This document shows positions 25,565 through 35,365 of a DNA stretch of 64,000 bases, one piece after another. Source of the stretch: Gallionella sp. (lineage in GTDB: Bacteria; Pseudomonadota; Gammaproteobacteria; Burkholderiales; Gallionellaceae); the NCBI GenBank assembly GCA_030681375.1, contig JAUXWM010000093.1, positions 1-64,000 on the forward strand, given 5' to 3'. A program made the translations under genes and the position numbers. The notes beneath the pieces were generated by a model. The model was not told the origin of the DNA. It did no database searches and saw only the letters and a list, made by a program, of their open reading frames with translations. Each line of letters starts with the position of its first letter. Position 1 is the first letter of the stretch.

Positions 25565-26737
25565 TCAGGATTGCAAAAATTCTTTAACGAGCGGACAGAG
25601 GATGTCCAGCAATTGCTGTGCTTCGTCTTGCGACATCACCAGCGGCGGCAACAGGCGGATCACGTTGTCGGCCGTTACATTAATCAATAGCCCGCGTGCG
25701 AGCGCCTGTTTGACCAATTCGCCGCAGGGTCGGTCCAGCTCTATGCCTATCATTAGGCCCTGTCCGCGAAGCTCAACGACCCCCTTCACGCCTTGCATGG
25801 CGGCGGTGAAACCCTGGCGTATGAATTGGCCTAGTTGTTCGGCGTGCGCCAGCAATTGATCCTGTTCGACTATGTTTAATGTGGTCAATCCGGCGACACA
25901 GGCCAGCGGGTTGCCGCCGAAGGTCGAGCCGTGATTGCCTGGTTTGAATGTGCCTGTTGCGGCACCTGCTGTCAGACAAGCGCTGACCGGTACGCCCGAG
26001 CCCAGACCTTTGGCCAGCGTCATGACATCCGGTAAAATATTGGCATGTTGATGGGCGAACCAGCGACCGGTGCGGCCTATGCCTGTTTGCACTTCGTCCA
26101 GCATCAACAGCCAGTTGTGCTCATTGCACAGTTGCCGCAGTTGTTGCAGATAGGCGATCTCAGGGGTGCGGATGCCGCCTTCACCCTGAACGGGTTCGAC
26201 CAGTATGGCAACGACATTCGCATTGTTCTGCGCAACCTGGCGTATGGACTCAATATCGTCGTAGGGCACACGCACGAAGCCTTTGACCAGCGGCTCGAAG
26301 CCTGCCTGAACCTTGCGGTTGCCGGTGGCTGAAAGCGTTGCCAGCGTGCGTCCGTGAAAGGCTTTTTCCATCACGATGATAGATGGCGACTCTATTCCCC
26401 GGCCGTGTCCATACAGGCGCGCCAGCTTGATAGCGGCTTCATTCGCCTCGCACCCTGAATTGACGAAGAATACTTCCTGCATGCCGGACAGGCTGCATAG
26501 CTTGTCTGCCAGCTTTTCCTGTTCGGGTATCTGGTAGACGTTGGAGCAGTGCATCAATTTGCCGATTTGTTCGCCGAGCGCTGCCATTAAGCGGGGATGA
26601 GCGTGGCCCAGGGTATTCACGGCGATGCCGGAAAGTCCGTCCAGATAGCGCTTGCCTTCGTTGTCCCAAAGCCAGGCGCCTTCACCGCGTACAAATGAAA
26701 CGGGCAGACGAGCATAAGTATTCATTACATGCGACAT
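25565..26737 (-). CDS. argD: Acetylornithine aminotransferase
   Basis: This 390-residue class III PLP enzyme transaminates N-acetylglutamate semialdehyde in arginine synthesis. The PLP lysine lies in MTLAKGLGSGVPVSACLTAG (about residue 245), with VNSGCEANEAAIKLAR and LMLDEVQTGIGRTGRWFAH also visible. It is the first gene of the argD-argF-argG set. Members may also act on succinyldiaminopimelate. Confidence 0.92.
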   Translation of the reverse strand: MSHVMNTYARLPVSFVRGEGAWLWDNEGKRYLDGLSGIAVNTLGHAHPRLMAALGEQIGKLMHCSNVYQIPEQEKLADKLCSLSGMQEVFFVNSGCEANEAAIKLARLYGHGRGIESPSIIVMEKAFHGRTLATLSATGNRKVQAGFEPLVKGFVRVPYDDIESIRQVAQNNANVVAILVEPVQGEGGIRTPEIAYLQQLRQLCNEHNWLLMLDEVQTGIGRTGRWFAHQHANILPDVMTLAKGLGSGVPVSACLTAGAATGTFKPGNHGSTFGGNPLACVAGLTTLNIVEQDQLLAHAEQLGQFIRQGFTAAMQGVKGVVELRGQGLMIGIELDRPCGELVKQALARGLLINVTADNVIRLLPPLVMSQDEAQQLLDILCPLVKEFLQS

Positions 26738-26756
26738 ACAGTACCTTTGATAACAG

Positions 26757-26776
26757 ACGGCGGGGCGAGCCGCCGT
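26757..26776. terminator. GC-rich hairpin between argD and rpsT
   Basis: ACGGCGG and CCGCCGT form a perfect 7-bp stem with a GGCGAG loop, 20 bp before argD's ATG. There is no T-run in either direction, so its role (attenuation, pause or chance) is uncertain. Confidence 0.35.
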
Positions 26777-26864
26777 TTAGCTAAATAATGCTTACACTGA
26801 AACGACGTATATTGGGCCAAACAGCACTGTCTAGGCAAGAGGGACAGCCAATTTCTGACAGGCT

Positions 26865-26896
26865 TTAAAGCAAACAAGCCGACATCACTGTCGGCT
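26865..26896 (-). terminator. Rho-independent terminator of rpsT
   Basis: On the minus strand AGCCGACA-GTGA-TGTCGGCT forms an 8-bp stem followed by TGTTTGCTTT. It begins 33 bp after the rpsT stop. Confidence 0.8.
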
Positions 26897-26928
26897 CGTT
26901 GGCGCGGTGCATCAAGAATTCAGAGCGA

Positions 26929-27192
26929 TTAAGCCATCGCCTTGATTGCCGCAGACAGACGGCTCTTATGGCGAGCGGCCTTGTTCTTGTGAATGATCTT
27001 CTTGTCGGCGATGCTGTCCACGGTGCTGACCGAAGCCTGGTAAACAGACTGGGCTACTGCCTTGTCACCTGCTTCGATGGCCTTGATTACTTTTTTGATA
27101 GCAGTGCGCATTTCAGAGCGCAAGCCACTGTTATGAGCGTTTTGTTTTACTGCTTGACGAGCACGTTTACGGGCTTGTGCGCTATTTGCCAT
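26929..27192 (-). CDS. rpsT: 30S ribosomal protein S20
   Basis: This 87-residue basic protein begins [20 protein letters not shown], the S20 signature, and is rich in Lys/Arg helices that bind 16S rRNA. The open frame extends 19 codons upstream. ATG 27192 is right because it gives the standard N-terminus behind an AAGGAG site. It is monocistronic, with its own terminator, and divergent from murJ. Confidence 0.95.
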   Translation of the reverse strand: MANSAQARKRARQAVKQNAHNSGLRSEMRTAIKKVIKAIEAGDKAVAQSVYQASVSTVDSIADKKIIHKNKAARHKSRLSAAIKAMA

Positions 27193-27390
27193 GACTACTC
27201 CTTGAGAATTCGGTACGACGAAAGGCGAGCATTCTATCGGCTTCTCCAAGCTTTTGCAAACTTTTTACCGGCGAAGTCGAAATGATGGGTGTCGGTGTCG
27301 GGTCGCGGCATGAAATGGTGCATATACGCTGGTGTCGGGCGCGATGGTATGATGCGCGGCGATTTTTAATTTCTGGTCACGCATTATTTA

Positions 27391-28935
27391 ATGAATTTGC
27401 TCAAATCACTTGCTACGATTAGCGGTCTGACGCTGGTTTCGCGCATATTGGCCTTCGCGCGTGACGTGCTCATCGCGCGGGTGTTCGGCGCGGGCATGGC
27501 AACCGATGCGTTCTTCGTGGCCTTCAAATTACCCAATCTGTTGCGGCGCATGTTTGCCGAAGGCGCATTTTCGCAGGCCTTTGTGCCGATTTTCGGCGAG
27601 TACCGCAATCAGCGCGGACACGAAGAAACCAGGCTGCTGGTGGATCATGTCACCACCATGCTGGCGCTGATCCTGTTCGTGGTCACGCTGATAGGTATCA
27701 TTGCAGCACCCGTGCTGGTCTATATCAGCGCGCCCGGTTTTGCCAAGGATGCCGAAAAATTTGAACTCACCGTGCTCCTGTTGCGCTTCACTTCGCCGTA
27801 TATCTTTTTCATCTCACTGGTGGCGGTGGCGGCGGCTATCCTCAATACCTATAACAAATTCTGGGTGCCGGCGTTTGCCCCCATCCTGCTCAACGTGTGT
27901 TTTATAGGCGGTGCGCTGTGGCTGGCGCCGTATTGCGATCCACCCATCATGGCACTGGCCTGGGCTGTATTTATTGCAGGGTTCGTGCAACTGGCCTTTC
28001 AGATACCGTTCCTGAAGAAAATAGACATGCTGCCCAGCATGCGCTGGAGTTGGAAGGATGAGGGCATGCGGCGCGTCATTCGGCAAATGGGACCGGCGAT
28101 GTTTGGTGTATCAATTTCGCAGATCAGTCTGATTATTAACACAATTTTTGCTTCTTTTCTGGTGGCGGGTAGTGTGTCATGGTTGTATTACGCAGATCGC
28201 CTGATGGAGTTCCCCGCCGGCATGCTGGGGGCAGCACTGGGTACGATATTGCTGCCCTCGTTATCCAAATGTCATGCCAACAAAGATACGACTGAGTACT
28301 CCAGACTGCTGGACTGGGGCTTGCGCCTGACCTTCATGCTGGCTTTGCCGTCCGCACTGGCGCTGGGCATGATCGCCGTGCCGCTGTTGTCCACCTTCTT
28401 TCAGCGCGGCGCTTTTGTCGCCAGTGATGTGCTGATGACCAGTCAGGCGCTGGTCGGTTACAGCGTCGGCTTGATCGGGATTATTCTGGTGAAAATCCTG
28501 GCCCCCGGTTTCTATGCGCGGCAGAACATCAAAACACCGGTGAAAATCGGCATCGTCACGCTGATCGCGACGCAGCTGATGAATGTGCTGTTTGTGTTCG
28601 GAATGCAACTGCATCACGCCGGACTGGCGCTTTCCATCGGTCTGGGCGCCTGTCTGAATTCCGCTATCCTGTTTTATTTTCTGCGCAAAAATGGTATTTA
28701 CCAGCCCGAACCCGGCTGGCCCATCTATTTCGCCAAGGTGGCTGTTGCAGTGCTGGCTCTGGCGATCACTCTGTGGTTTGGGATGGGTACAACGGAAAGC
28801 TGGCTGACCGGTTCAGGCTGGGTGCGCATAGGCCGTTTGACCGCGCTGGTGACGGCTGGCGTTGTCGTTTACTTTGCTGTTCTCGCCGCCCTGGGCTTCA
28901 GGCCCCGCGATTTTTCCCGACGGGCAGTGAATTGA
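27391..28935 (+). CDS. murJ: MurJ lipid II flippase
   Basis: This 514-residue membrane protein of the MOP/MATE-like exporter superfamily has about 14 helices. It flips lipid II across the inner membrane for peptidoglycan synthesis. The conserved N-terminus ([23 protein letters not shown]) and [20 protein letters not shown] are intact, and MurJ-essential Arg and Asp residues occur in these blocks. The murJ/rpsT pair in divergent orientation is usual in betaproteobacteria. Confidence 0.93.
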   Translation: MNLLKSLATISGLTLVSRILAFARDVLIARVFGAGMATDAFFVAFKLPNLLRRMFAEGAFSQAFVPIFGEYRNQRGHEETRLLVDHVTTMLALILFVVTLIGIIAAPVLVYISAPGFAKDAEKFELTVLLLRFTSPYIFFISLVAVAAAILNTYNKFWVPAFAPILLNVCFIGGALWLAPYCDPPIMALAWAVFIAGFVQLAFQIPFLKKIDMLPSMRWSWKDEGMRRVIRQMGPAMFGVSISQISLIINTIFASFLVAGSVSWLYYADRLMEFPAGMLGAALGTILLPSLSKCHANKDTTEYSRLLDWGLRLTFMLALPSALALGMIAVPLLSTFFQRGAFVASDVLMTSQALVGYSVGLIGIILVKILAPGFYARQNIKTPVKIGIVTLIATQLMNVLFVFGMQLHHAGLALSIGLGACLNSAILFYFLRKNGIYQPEPGWPIYFAKVAVAVLALAITLWFGMGTTESWLTGSGWVRIGRLTALVTAGVVVYFAVLAALGFRPRDFSRRAVN

Positions 28936-28957
28936 TTAACACACACCGAGGTGAGCT

Positions 28958-29320
28958 ATGAGTGATTATTCCTACAACGTAGAAGAAGACAATTTTGATG
29001 AACGGGTGGTGGCGCGTTCGCACGAGACGCCGGTGCTGGTGGATATCAGCGCGGAGTGGTGTGCGCCGTGCCGGGTGCTGGCCCCGCTGTTGCACAAGAT
29101 GGTGTTTGCTTATGACGGCAAATTTATTCTGGGCATGGTGGATGCCGACGAGAACATGAGAATCGCCGGAAGGCATAAGGTGCGCGGCTTTCCTACTGTT
29201 GTCGCCTATAGTCGCGGCGAGGAAGTGGCGCGTTTTCACAGTTCGCAGACCGAAGGCTTCTTGCGTGACTTCATTGATCGCCTGATCGAGCGGCATAACG
29301 CCGCACCCGACGATAAATAG
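28958..29320 (+). CDS. Thioredoxin-family protein
   Basis: This 120-residue cytoplasmic thioredoxin fold has the active site WCAPCR (about residues 33-38) and the cis-Pro in VRGFPTVVAY. It has no signal peptide. The motif is CAPC, not the classical CGPC. It is behind a GAGGTGAG ribosome site, 22 bp after murJ, and probably cotranscribed. The partner protein is unknown. Confidence 0.82.
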   Translation: MSDYSYNVEEDNFDERVVARSHETPVLVDISAEWCAPCRVLAPLLHKMVFAYDGKFILGMVDADENMRIAGRHKVRGFPTVVAYSRGEEVARFHSSQTEGFLRDFIDRLIERHNAAPDDK

Positions 29321-29353
29321 TTCACGCCGGATAAATGCCGGTCTGAATCTGCG

Positions 29354-30295
29354 TCATTCTTGTTCCGGCATCCTGGCAAGATGCATCGCACGGGTCACCG
29401 CCTCGCGGGTCAGGTGCGGGGCGAACAACTCGATAAAGTCGTAGGTATAGCCGCGCAGGTATTCGTTCCTGCGTATCGCGATTCGCGTCGTGCTGGGCTT
29501 GAACAGATGCCCGGCCTCCAGCATGCGCAGGTGTTTATCTCGTTCGGGGATGAAAGACATGTGCGCCAAAATTCCAATGCCCAGCCCCAATTCCACATAG
29601 GTCTTGATCACATCGGCATCAATTGCCGTGAGTGCGATATTCGGGGTGATGCCTGCCTTCTGAAAGGCTTCGTTGATCTTGCCGCGTCCGGTAAAAGCGA
29701 AGTCATAAGTGATGATAGGGTATCGGGCGATGGCTTCCAGCGTCAGCGTTTTTTCTTTCAGTAAGGCATGGTGCGGCGGGGTAATCACGCAGTGATGCCA
29801 TTCGTAGCCGGGCAATACGATCAGATCGTCATACAGTGCCAGACTCTCGGTGGCGATGCCGATGTCGGCCTCGCCGCTTAATACCTGCTCGGCAATCTGT
29901 GTCGGGCTGCCTTGATGTAATCCCAGCTTTACCTTCGGATAACGCGCGATAAACTGTTTCACGACCTGCGGCAAGGCGTAGCGCGCCTGAGTGTGGGTGG
30001 TGGCTATCGTCAGCTGTCCGCTATCCTGCGCGTGAAATTCCTGACCGACTTGCTTGATGTTTTCCATGTCGTGCAGCATGCGTTGCGCGATTTCCAGAAC
30101 GGCTTTGCCCGGTTCGGTGATGGCGACGATACGCTTGCCATTGCGTACGAAAATCTCGATTCCCAATTCATCTTCCAATTGCCTGATCTGTTTGCTGATG
30201 CCGGGCTGCGAAGTGAACAGCGCATCGGCCGCACCGGAAATTTTCAGGCCCTGACGCACGACCTCGTTGAGATAACGCAGTTGCTGCAAGTTCAT
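29354..30295 (-). CDS. cysB: CysB-family LysR transcriptional regulator
   Basis: This 313-residue regulator has an N-terminal winged helix (MNLQQLRYLNEVVRQGLKIS, AADALFTSQPGISKQIRQLE) and a periplasmic-binding-like effector domain. It closely fits CysB/Cbl, which sense acetylserine or sulfate/APS and activate cys genes. It is divergent from the cys operon with a 107-bp shared promoter region containing A/T-rich TATAAG and TTATAAG elements, a typical autoregulated layout. Cbl is the alternative name. Confidence 0.88.
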   Translation of the reverse strand: MNLQQLRYLNEVVRQGLKISGAADALFTSQPGISKQIRQLEDELGIEIFVRNGKRIVAITEPGKAVLEIAQRMLHDMENIKQVGQEFHAQDSGQLTIATTHTQARYALPQVVKQFIARYPKVKLGLHQGSPTQIAEQVLSGEADIGIATESLALYDDLIVLPGYEWHHCVITPPHHALLKEKTLTLEAIARYPIITYDFAFTGRGKINEAFQKAGITPNIALTAIDADVIKTYVELGLGIGILAHMSFIPERDKHLRMLEAGHLFKPSTTRIAIRRNEYLRGYTYDFIELFAPHLTREAVTRAMHLARMPEQE

Positions 30296-30402
30296 GCCGT
30301 CTTCCTTAATTGCTGTTGGTTATAAGATACTAACATAAAAGTATTTTGGAGTATAAGCCGACATCGTTAGAATTCATTCCATAAATTTAACGAGTGAGTG
30401 GC

Positions 30403-31185
30403 ATGGACTGGATGTACACACTATCCGGCTTTCTGGTCGGACTGGTCGTCGGGGTGACCGGTGTCGGCGGCGGTTCGCTGATGACTCCGTTGCTGGTGCT
30501 GTTCTTCGGCGTCTCTCCGGCAACGGCGGTCGGCACCGATCTGTTGTATGCCTCGCTGACCAAGTCGCTGGGCGGTTGGGTGCACAGCAGACGCGGTACG
30601 GTGGACTGGCGCGTAGTCGGGCTGCTGGCGCTGGGCAGTTTGCCCGCCGCGGTGGTGACCATCGCGTTGCTGAAGTATCTGACGCTGGACGAAGAGACTC
30701 TGCGCAGCCTGGTCACCAGTGTGTTGAGTGTGGCTCTGCTGCTGACGGCTTCCGCGCTGTTGCTGAAGAATCAAATCAAGAAGCTCGCTCGTCGCCGCGA
30801 CGGCACGGTGTACGAGTTGCATCATCGCCACCTGCCCGCCGCGACGATAGCAACGGGTGTGGTGGTCGGTTCGCTGGTGACAATTTCTTCGGTGGGTGCT
30901 GGGGTATTGGGTACGGTCGCACTGCTGTTTCTGTATCCGCGCATGTCGGCGGTGAAAGTGGTCGGCACCGACATCGTGCATGCCGTGCCGCTGACCGCGA
31001 TTGCGGGCATGGGGCACATGGCGCTGGGCACGGTGGACTTCGTATTGCTGGGCAGTTTGCTGCTGGGTTCGCTGCCTGGGATATATATCGGCAGCCATCT
31101 GAGCGCCAGAGTTCCCGAGCAGGTGCTGCGCCCCTTGCTGGCAACTATGCTTTTGATTATTGGTGTGAAAATGATTTTGTATTAG
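30403..31185 (+). CDS. TauE/SafE-family sulfite/sulfate permease
   Basis: This 260-residue membrane protein has about eight hydrophobic segments and two family half-motifs, VVGVTGVGGGSLMTPLLVLF (about residues 13-32) and the matching TISSVGAGVLGTVALLFLYP. TauE/SafE proteins move sulfite, sulfoacetate or sulfate. As first gene of a sulfate-assimilation operon lacking cysTWA in the window, it may import sulfate or export excess sulfite (inference). ATG 30403 is chosen. GTG 30394 in frame is possible. Confidence 0.8.
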   Translation: MDWMYTLSGFLVGLVVGVTGVGGGSLMTPLLVLFFGVSPATAVGTDLLYASLTKSLGGWVHSRRGTVDWRVVGLLALGSLPAAVVTIALLKYLTLDEETLRSLVTSVLSVALLLTASALLLKNQIKKLARRRDGTVYELHHRHLPAATIATGVVVGSLVTISSVGAGVLGTVALLFLYPRMSAVKVVGTDIVHAVPLTAIAGMGHMALGTVDFVLLGSLLLGSLPGIYIGSHLSARVPEQVLRPLLATMLLIIGVKMILY

Positions 31186-31198
31186 GAGGATGAAGAAA

Positions 31199-31429
31199 AT
31201 GAGTGCGAACAAACCCAATCAACCCAAACAAGTGAGCTGGTTCAACGGCTGCGGCGGACGCCTCGGTGTGGTGGTCGGTCAGCAAGGCGAAAATGCTTAC
31301 ATCGGCGCGGCCCTGCGCCACGACGAGGATTCGGACGTGGCGCACATTTTGGCCTACGGCGCCAAATTCCCGCTGGAGGCGGCGCTGCTGTTGCCCATAT
31401 CGAAACGTTACCCGGAAGAAGGAAAATAA
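31199..31429 (+). CDS. Small protein of the cys operon, function unknown
   Basis: This 76-residue soluble protein has a Gly-rich core (WFNGCGGRLGVVVGQQGENA) and a single Cys. I recognise no domain. ATG 31199 is nine bases after a strong AGGAGG. The earlier ATG at 31190 abuts that site and cannot use it. It ends at the cysI start with no gap, so it is translated as part of the operon. A role in sulfite reductase assembly or regulation would be a guess. Confidence 0.7.
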   Translation: MSANKPNQPKQVSWFNGCGGRLGVVVGQQGENAYIGAALRHDEDSDVAHILAYGAKFPLEAALLLPISKRYPEEGK

Positions 31430-33175
31430 ATGTATCGCTACGATAACTTCGATCACCGACTGGTTGCGGAACGCGTCGCGCAGTATCGCGACCAGGTGCG
31501 CCGCAGGCTGTCGGGAGAACTGAAGGAAGACGAGTTCCGCGTGTTGCGCCTGCATAACGGCGTGTACATGCAGATCCATGCCTATATGATGCGTCTCGCT
31601 GCGCCTTACGGTTTGCTGAGCGCGACTCAGATGCGCATGTTTGCGCACATCGCGCGCAAGTACGATCGCGGTTATGGCCACTTCACCACGCGCCAGAACA
31701 TCCAGTTCAACTGGCTCAAGTTGCAGGACACACCGGATATTCTGGCCGATCTGGCGACGGTGGAAGCGCATGCCATCCAGACATCGGGTAGTTGCATACG
31801 CAGTATCACCAGTGATGAGTTCGCCGGGGTGGCGCATGACGAAATCATCGACCCGCGCCCATACGCCGAATTGCTGCGCCAGTGGAGTACCTTCCATCCG
31901 GAGTTCGCCTTTCTGCCGCGCAAATTCAAGATATCGATCACCGGCGCAACCGAAGACAGGGCGGCGATCGAGGTGAACGATATAGGCTTGCAAGTGGTGC
32001 AGGACGCGCAGGGCGAGGTCGGTTTCCGCGTGTTGGTCGGCGGCGGGCTGGGGCGCACGCCGGTGATCGGCACGGAGATCAATGCCTTCGTGCCGTGGCA
32101 GCATATTCTGACCTACGTCGAATCCATCGTGCGCGTGTACAACGAATTCGGCCGTCGCGACAACCTGTACAAGGCGCGCATCAAGATACTGGTGAAGGCC
32201 ATCGGTATCGACGAGTTCCGCCGTCAGGTGGAAGAGGAATGGTCGCTGAACAAGGATGGCAACAGCACGGTCACGAAGGCGGAACTGGATCGCCTCGCGG
32301 CCGGCTTCACCGCGCCGGCCTATGCAGCACTGCCGCAGCAAGATGCGATGGTCCTGGCCTTGCAGCAAAGCAACAAGGCTTTCGCCAATTGGGTGAAACG
32401 CAGCGTCAAGCCGCACAAGGTTGCCGGATATTCGGCGGTGGTGTTGTCGCTGAAGCAAAGCGGCTTTGCACCGGGCGATGCCACGGCGGAGCAGATGGAT
32501 GCGGCGGCGGAACTGGCCGAGCGTTACAGCTTCGGTGAATTGCGCATCTCGCACACGCAAAATCTGGTGCTGGCCGATGTGAAGCAGGCCGACCTTCCTG
32601 CGTTGTGGGAAGCCGCCAAGGCCAATGGTTTCGCGACGCCTAACATCGGGCTGCTGACCGACATCATCTGCTGCCCTGGCGGCGATTTCTGCACCTTGGC
32701 CAACGCGCGTTCCATCACGCTGGCCCGTGCGGTGGATGAGCGTTTCGACGACATCGACTACCTGCAGGATATCGGCGAGATCGACCTGAACATATCGGGC
32801 TGCGTGAACGCATGCGCTCACCACCATGTCGGCCATATCGGCATTCTGGGCGTGGATAAGCAGGGCGAGGAGTGGTACCAGGTCTCGCTCGGAGGTTCCA
32901 AGGGCAGTCCCGCCAACGTGGGCAAGATCATCGGGCGTTCCTTCTCGTTCGCGCAGATACCGGCCGTGGTCGAGCGCCTGTTGCAGGTGTACGTGCGCGA
33001 ACGTTACGAGGACGAGCGTTTCATCGATACCGTGCGCCGCATCGGCATCGAGCCGTTCGTCGAATACGTGTATGCGACGCCGGTCGCCGAGGATGAGAAG
33101 CTGTTGACGCCTGATTACGATTTGATCAAAAAAGGTGCGCCCTATGACACACCCTATTATTCGCCGAGGTTCTGA
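31430..33175 (+). CDS. cysI: Assimilatory sulfite (nitrite/sulfite) reductase hemoprotein
   Basis: This 581-residue enzyme is a siroheme-[4Fe-4S] reductase that takes sulfite to sulfide. The two-fold repeat is visible and the cofactor cysteines are in CCPGGDFCTLANARS and NISGCVNACAHHHVGHIG (residues about 415-470). No flavoprotein cysJ is adjacent, so the electron donor is unclear and may be ferredoxin. It overlaps the next gene's start (TGATG). Nitrite reductase is excluded only by context. Confidence 0.9.
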   Translation: MYRYDNFDHRLVAERVAQYRDQVRRRLSGELKEDEFRVLRLHNGVYMQIHAYMMRLAAPYGLLSATQMRMFAHIARKYDRGYGHFTTRQNIQFNWLKLQDTPDILADLATVEAHAIQTSGSCIRSITSDEFAGVAHDEIIDPRPYAELLRQWSTFHPEFAFLPRKFKISITGATEDRAAIEVNDIGLQVVQDAQGEVGFRVLVGGGLGRTPVIGTEINAFVPWQHILTYVESIVRVYNEFGRRDNLYKARIKILVKAIGIDEFRRQVEEEWSLNKDGNSTVTKAELDRLAAGFTAPAYAALPQQDAMVLALQQSNKAFANWVKRSVKPHKVAGYSAVVLSLKQSGFAPGDATAEQMDAAAELAERYSFGELRISHTQNLVLADVKQADLPALWEAAKANGFATPNIGLLTDIICCPGGDFCTLANARSITLARAVDERFDDIDYLQDIGEIDLNISGCVNACAHHHVGHIGILGVDKQGEEWYQVSLGGSKGSPANVGKIIGRSFSFAQIPAVVERLLQVYVRERYEDERFIDTVRRIGIEPFVEYVYATPVAEDEKLLTPDYDLIKKGAPYDTPYYSPRF

Positions 33176-33687
33176 TGCTGATCAAAAATAACGAAATCGT
33201 TACAGACGAATGGAGCGTGTTGCGCCTCCATGAAGGCGAGACGGCGGACCGTGTCATCGTCCCGGGAGGTAAGGTCATCGTGCCGCTTCCTGTGTGGAAT
33301 TGCCAATATGAAGCCTTGCAGGGGCGCACGGAGCTGGGGTTGTGGCTGGCCGGTTTCGAGCGCGCGGAAGACATCCCGGACGACGTGCGGCGTTTCCCGG
33401 TAATTGCGGTGGATTTTCACAAGTTCAGCGACGGGCGCGGTTACACCCTGGCTTACCGGCTGCGCAAACAGATGGGATATCAAGGCGAATTGCGGGCGAT
33501 GGGCGACATTCTGTGCGACCAGCTGTTCTATCTGAAACGCGTGGGTTTCGATACCTTCACCTTGCGCGCAGACAAGGACCCGCATGCCGCGCTGGCGGGT
33601 TTTGCGGATTTTTCTCTGAGCTACCAGGCTTCGGTGGATACGGATGCGCCCCTGTTCAGGCGCGTCACACGAGGAGAGACACTATGA
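33175..33687 (+). CDS. DUF934 protein of the sulfite-reductase operon
   Basis: This 170-residue soluble protein of family DUF934 is routinely next to cysI in proteobacteria. Conserved stretches are WLAGFERAEDIPDDVRRFPV, FHKFSDGRGYTLAYRLR and GDILCDQLFYLKRVGFD. Its function is not established. A role as assembly factor or electron carrier adaptor for CysI is plausible. The stop overlaps the cysH start in ATGA. Confidence 0.85.
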   Translation: MLIKNNEIVTDEWSVLRLHEGETADRVIVPGGKVIVPLPVWNCQYEALQGRTELGLWLAGFERAEDIPDDVRRFPVIAVDFHKFSDGRGYTLAYRLRKQMGYQGELRAMGDILCDQLFYLKRVGFDTFTLRADKDPHAALAGFADFSLSYQASVDTDAPLFRRVTRGETL

Positions 33688-34400
33688 GCGAATTGCAACA
33701 GAAGATAAACCAGGTCGTCGCGGTGTTGCAGCAGGCTGCGCGCGAATTCAAACAGGTGGTGTTCGCCAGCAGCCTGGGAGCAGAGGATATGGTGCTGACC
33801 GATCTGATAGTAAGGCACGGGCTGGATATCGAGCTATTCAGTCTGGATACCGGACGTCTGCCGCAGGAAACCTATGAACTGATGCAGGCGGTGTCGGAAC
33901 GCTACAAGACCCCGCTGAAGGTTTATTTTCCTGACAACGCGCTGGTGGAGAACTACGTTGTCCAAAACGGGGTGAATGGTTTTTATAGCAGCGTGGAATC
34001 ACGTAAAGCCTGTTGTTTCGCGCGCAAGGTCGAGCCCTTGCGCCGGGCCTTGAACGGCAAGGGTGCGTGGGTGACCGGCTTGCGCCGCGATCAGGCCGTC
34101 ACGCGCGGCAGCCTGGAGGTGTCGTCGTTTGATGCGGATTTCGGCTTGCAGAAATTTAACCCTTTGCTGGAATGGTCGCATAAGGATGTGTGGGCCTACA
34201 TCCGGCACAACGATGTGCCCTACAACAAACTGCACGACCAGTTTTATCCCAGCCTAGGCTGCGCCCCCTGCACACGTTCGGTTACGCCGGGTGAAGATAT
34301 ACGCGCCGGACGCTGGTGGTGGGAAAACCCCGATAGCAAGGAATGCGGACTGCATGTCAGCGCCAAAATTGCACACGGAGCCGGGGTTTCGGCATCGTAG
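33684..34400 (+). CDS. cysH: CysH, APS/PAPS reductase with iron-sulfur cysteines
   Basis: This 238-residue reductase has a PP-loop-like N-terminus (VVFASSLGAEDMVLTDLI), an SLDTGRLPQETYELM block and the catalytic Cys in the C-terminal KECGLHVS. In addition it has CC (about residue 110, SRKACCFARK) and CAPC (GCAPCTRSVTPGED), the four ligands of a [4Fe-4S] cluster. Those mark enzymes that can use APS directly. Together with the absence of cysC this suggests sulfate to APS to sulfite. Thioredoxin is the usual reductant. Confidence 0.9.
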   Translation: MSELQQKINQVVAVLQQAAREFKQVVFASSLGAEDMVLTDLIVRHGLDIELFSLDTGRLPQETYELMQAVSERYKTPLKVYFPDNALVENYVVQNGVNGFYSSVESRKACCFARKVEPLRRALNGKGAWVTGLRRDQAVTRGSLEVSSFDADFGLQKFNPLLEWSHKDVWAYIRHNDVPYNKLHDQFYPSLGCAPCTRSVTPGEDIRAGRWWWENPDSKECGLHVSAKIAHGAGVSAS

Positions 34401-34455
34401 TCGGGCAGGATGAAACGACAATCTAAAGAAAACAATCTAAGGAAAGCAGGAAATT

Positions 34456-35361
34456 ATGAGCAATCACCTATTTACCCATCTGGATGCGCTGGAAAGCGAA
34501 TCAATCCACATCATGCGCGAGGTCGCGGCGGAGTGCAAAAATCCGGCGTTGCTGTTTTCCGGCGGCAAGGATTCCATCGTGATGCTGAGACTGGCGGGAA
34601 AAGCATTCCGTCCGTGCAAGTTCCCGTTCCCGCTGGTGCACATCGACACCGAGCATAACTTCCCGGAAGTGATCGCTACCCGCGACAAGCTGGCGGCTGA
34701 TCTGGGCGAACGGTTAATCGTGCGTTCGCTGGAGAGTTCCATCGCGAAGGGAACGATCGTCATCAAGAATCCCGATCTGCCGCGCAATCCGTATCAGTCG
34801 GTCACGCTGCTGGAAACCATAGAGGAATTCGGTTTCGATGCCTGCATGGGCGGTGCGCGTCGCGACGAGGAAAAGGCGCGTGCCAAGGAACGCATCTTCT
34901 CGTTTCGCGACGAGTTTGGTCAGTGGGACCCGAAGAATCAGCGTCCTGAATTGTGGGATATTTACAACACCCGCGTACATTCGGGCGAAAACATCCGCGT
35001 GTTCCCGATCAGTAACTGGACGGAGCTGGATATATGGCAATACATCGGGCGTGAGAATCTGCATATCCCGAGTATCTATTACGCTCACGAGCGCGAAGTG
35101 ATACGGCGCGGCGATTCGGTTATTCCGGTGTCCGATCTGGTACAGCCTAAACCGGGCGAAAAGGTTGAAGTGCTTTCGGTGCGTTTCCGCACCGTGGGCG
35201 ATGTAACCTGTACTGCGCCAGTGGAATCGACTGCCAGCAATGTAGATGAAATCATTGCAGAGACCGCATCCACGCGCATCACCGAACGCGGCGCGACCCG
35301 CATGGACGATCAGACTTCGGATGCATCGATGGAATTGCGCAAGAAGGAAGGGTACTTCTAA
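34456..35361 (+). CDS. cysD: Sulfate adenylyltransferase subunit 2
   Basis: This 301-residue PP-loop ATPase has the motif ALLFSGGKDSIVMLRLAGKA near residue 30, FPLVHIDTEHNFPEV and GARRDEEKARAKERIFSFRD. With CysN it adenylates sulfate to APS. It is cotranscribed after cysH with a 55-bp gap and its own AGGAAA site. The usual cysDN pair is interrupted here by a 142-bp repeat-bearing spacer. Confidence 0.93.
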   Translation: MSNHLFTHLDALESESIHIMREVAAECKNPALLFSGGKDSIVMLRLAGKAFRPCKFPFPLVHIDTEHNFPEVIATRDKLAADLGERLIVRSLESSIAKGTIVIKNPDLPRNPYQSVTLLETIEEFGFDACMGGARRDEEKARAKERIFSFRDEFGQWDPKNQRPELWDIYNTRVHSGENIRVFPISNWTELDIWQYIGRENLHIPSIYYAHEREVIRRGDSVIPVSDLVQPKPGEKVEVLSVRFRTVGDVTCTAPVESTASNVDEIIAETASTRITERGATRMDDQTSDASMELRKKEGYF

Positions 35362-35365
35362 AGCT

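Noticed and set aside
31157..32836. 559-codon open frame on the minus strand opposite cysI
   Set aside because: It mirrors a GC-rich coding strand. CysI on the plus strand has full family motifs, and the antisense frame has no ribosome site or recognisable domain.
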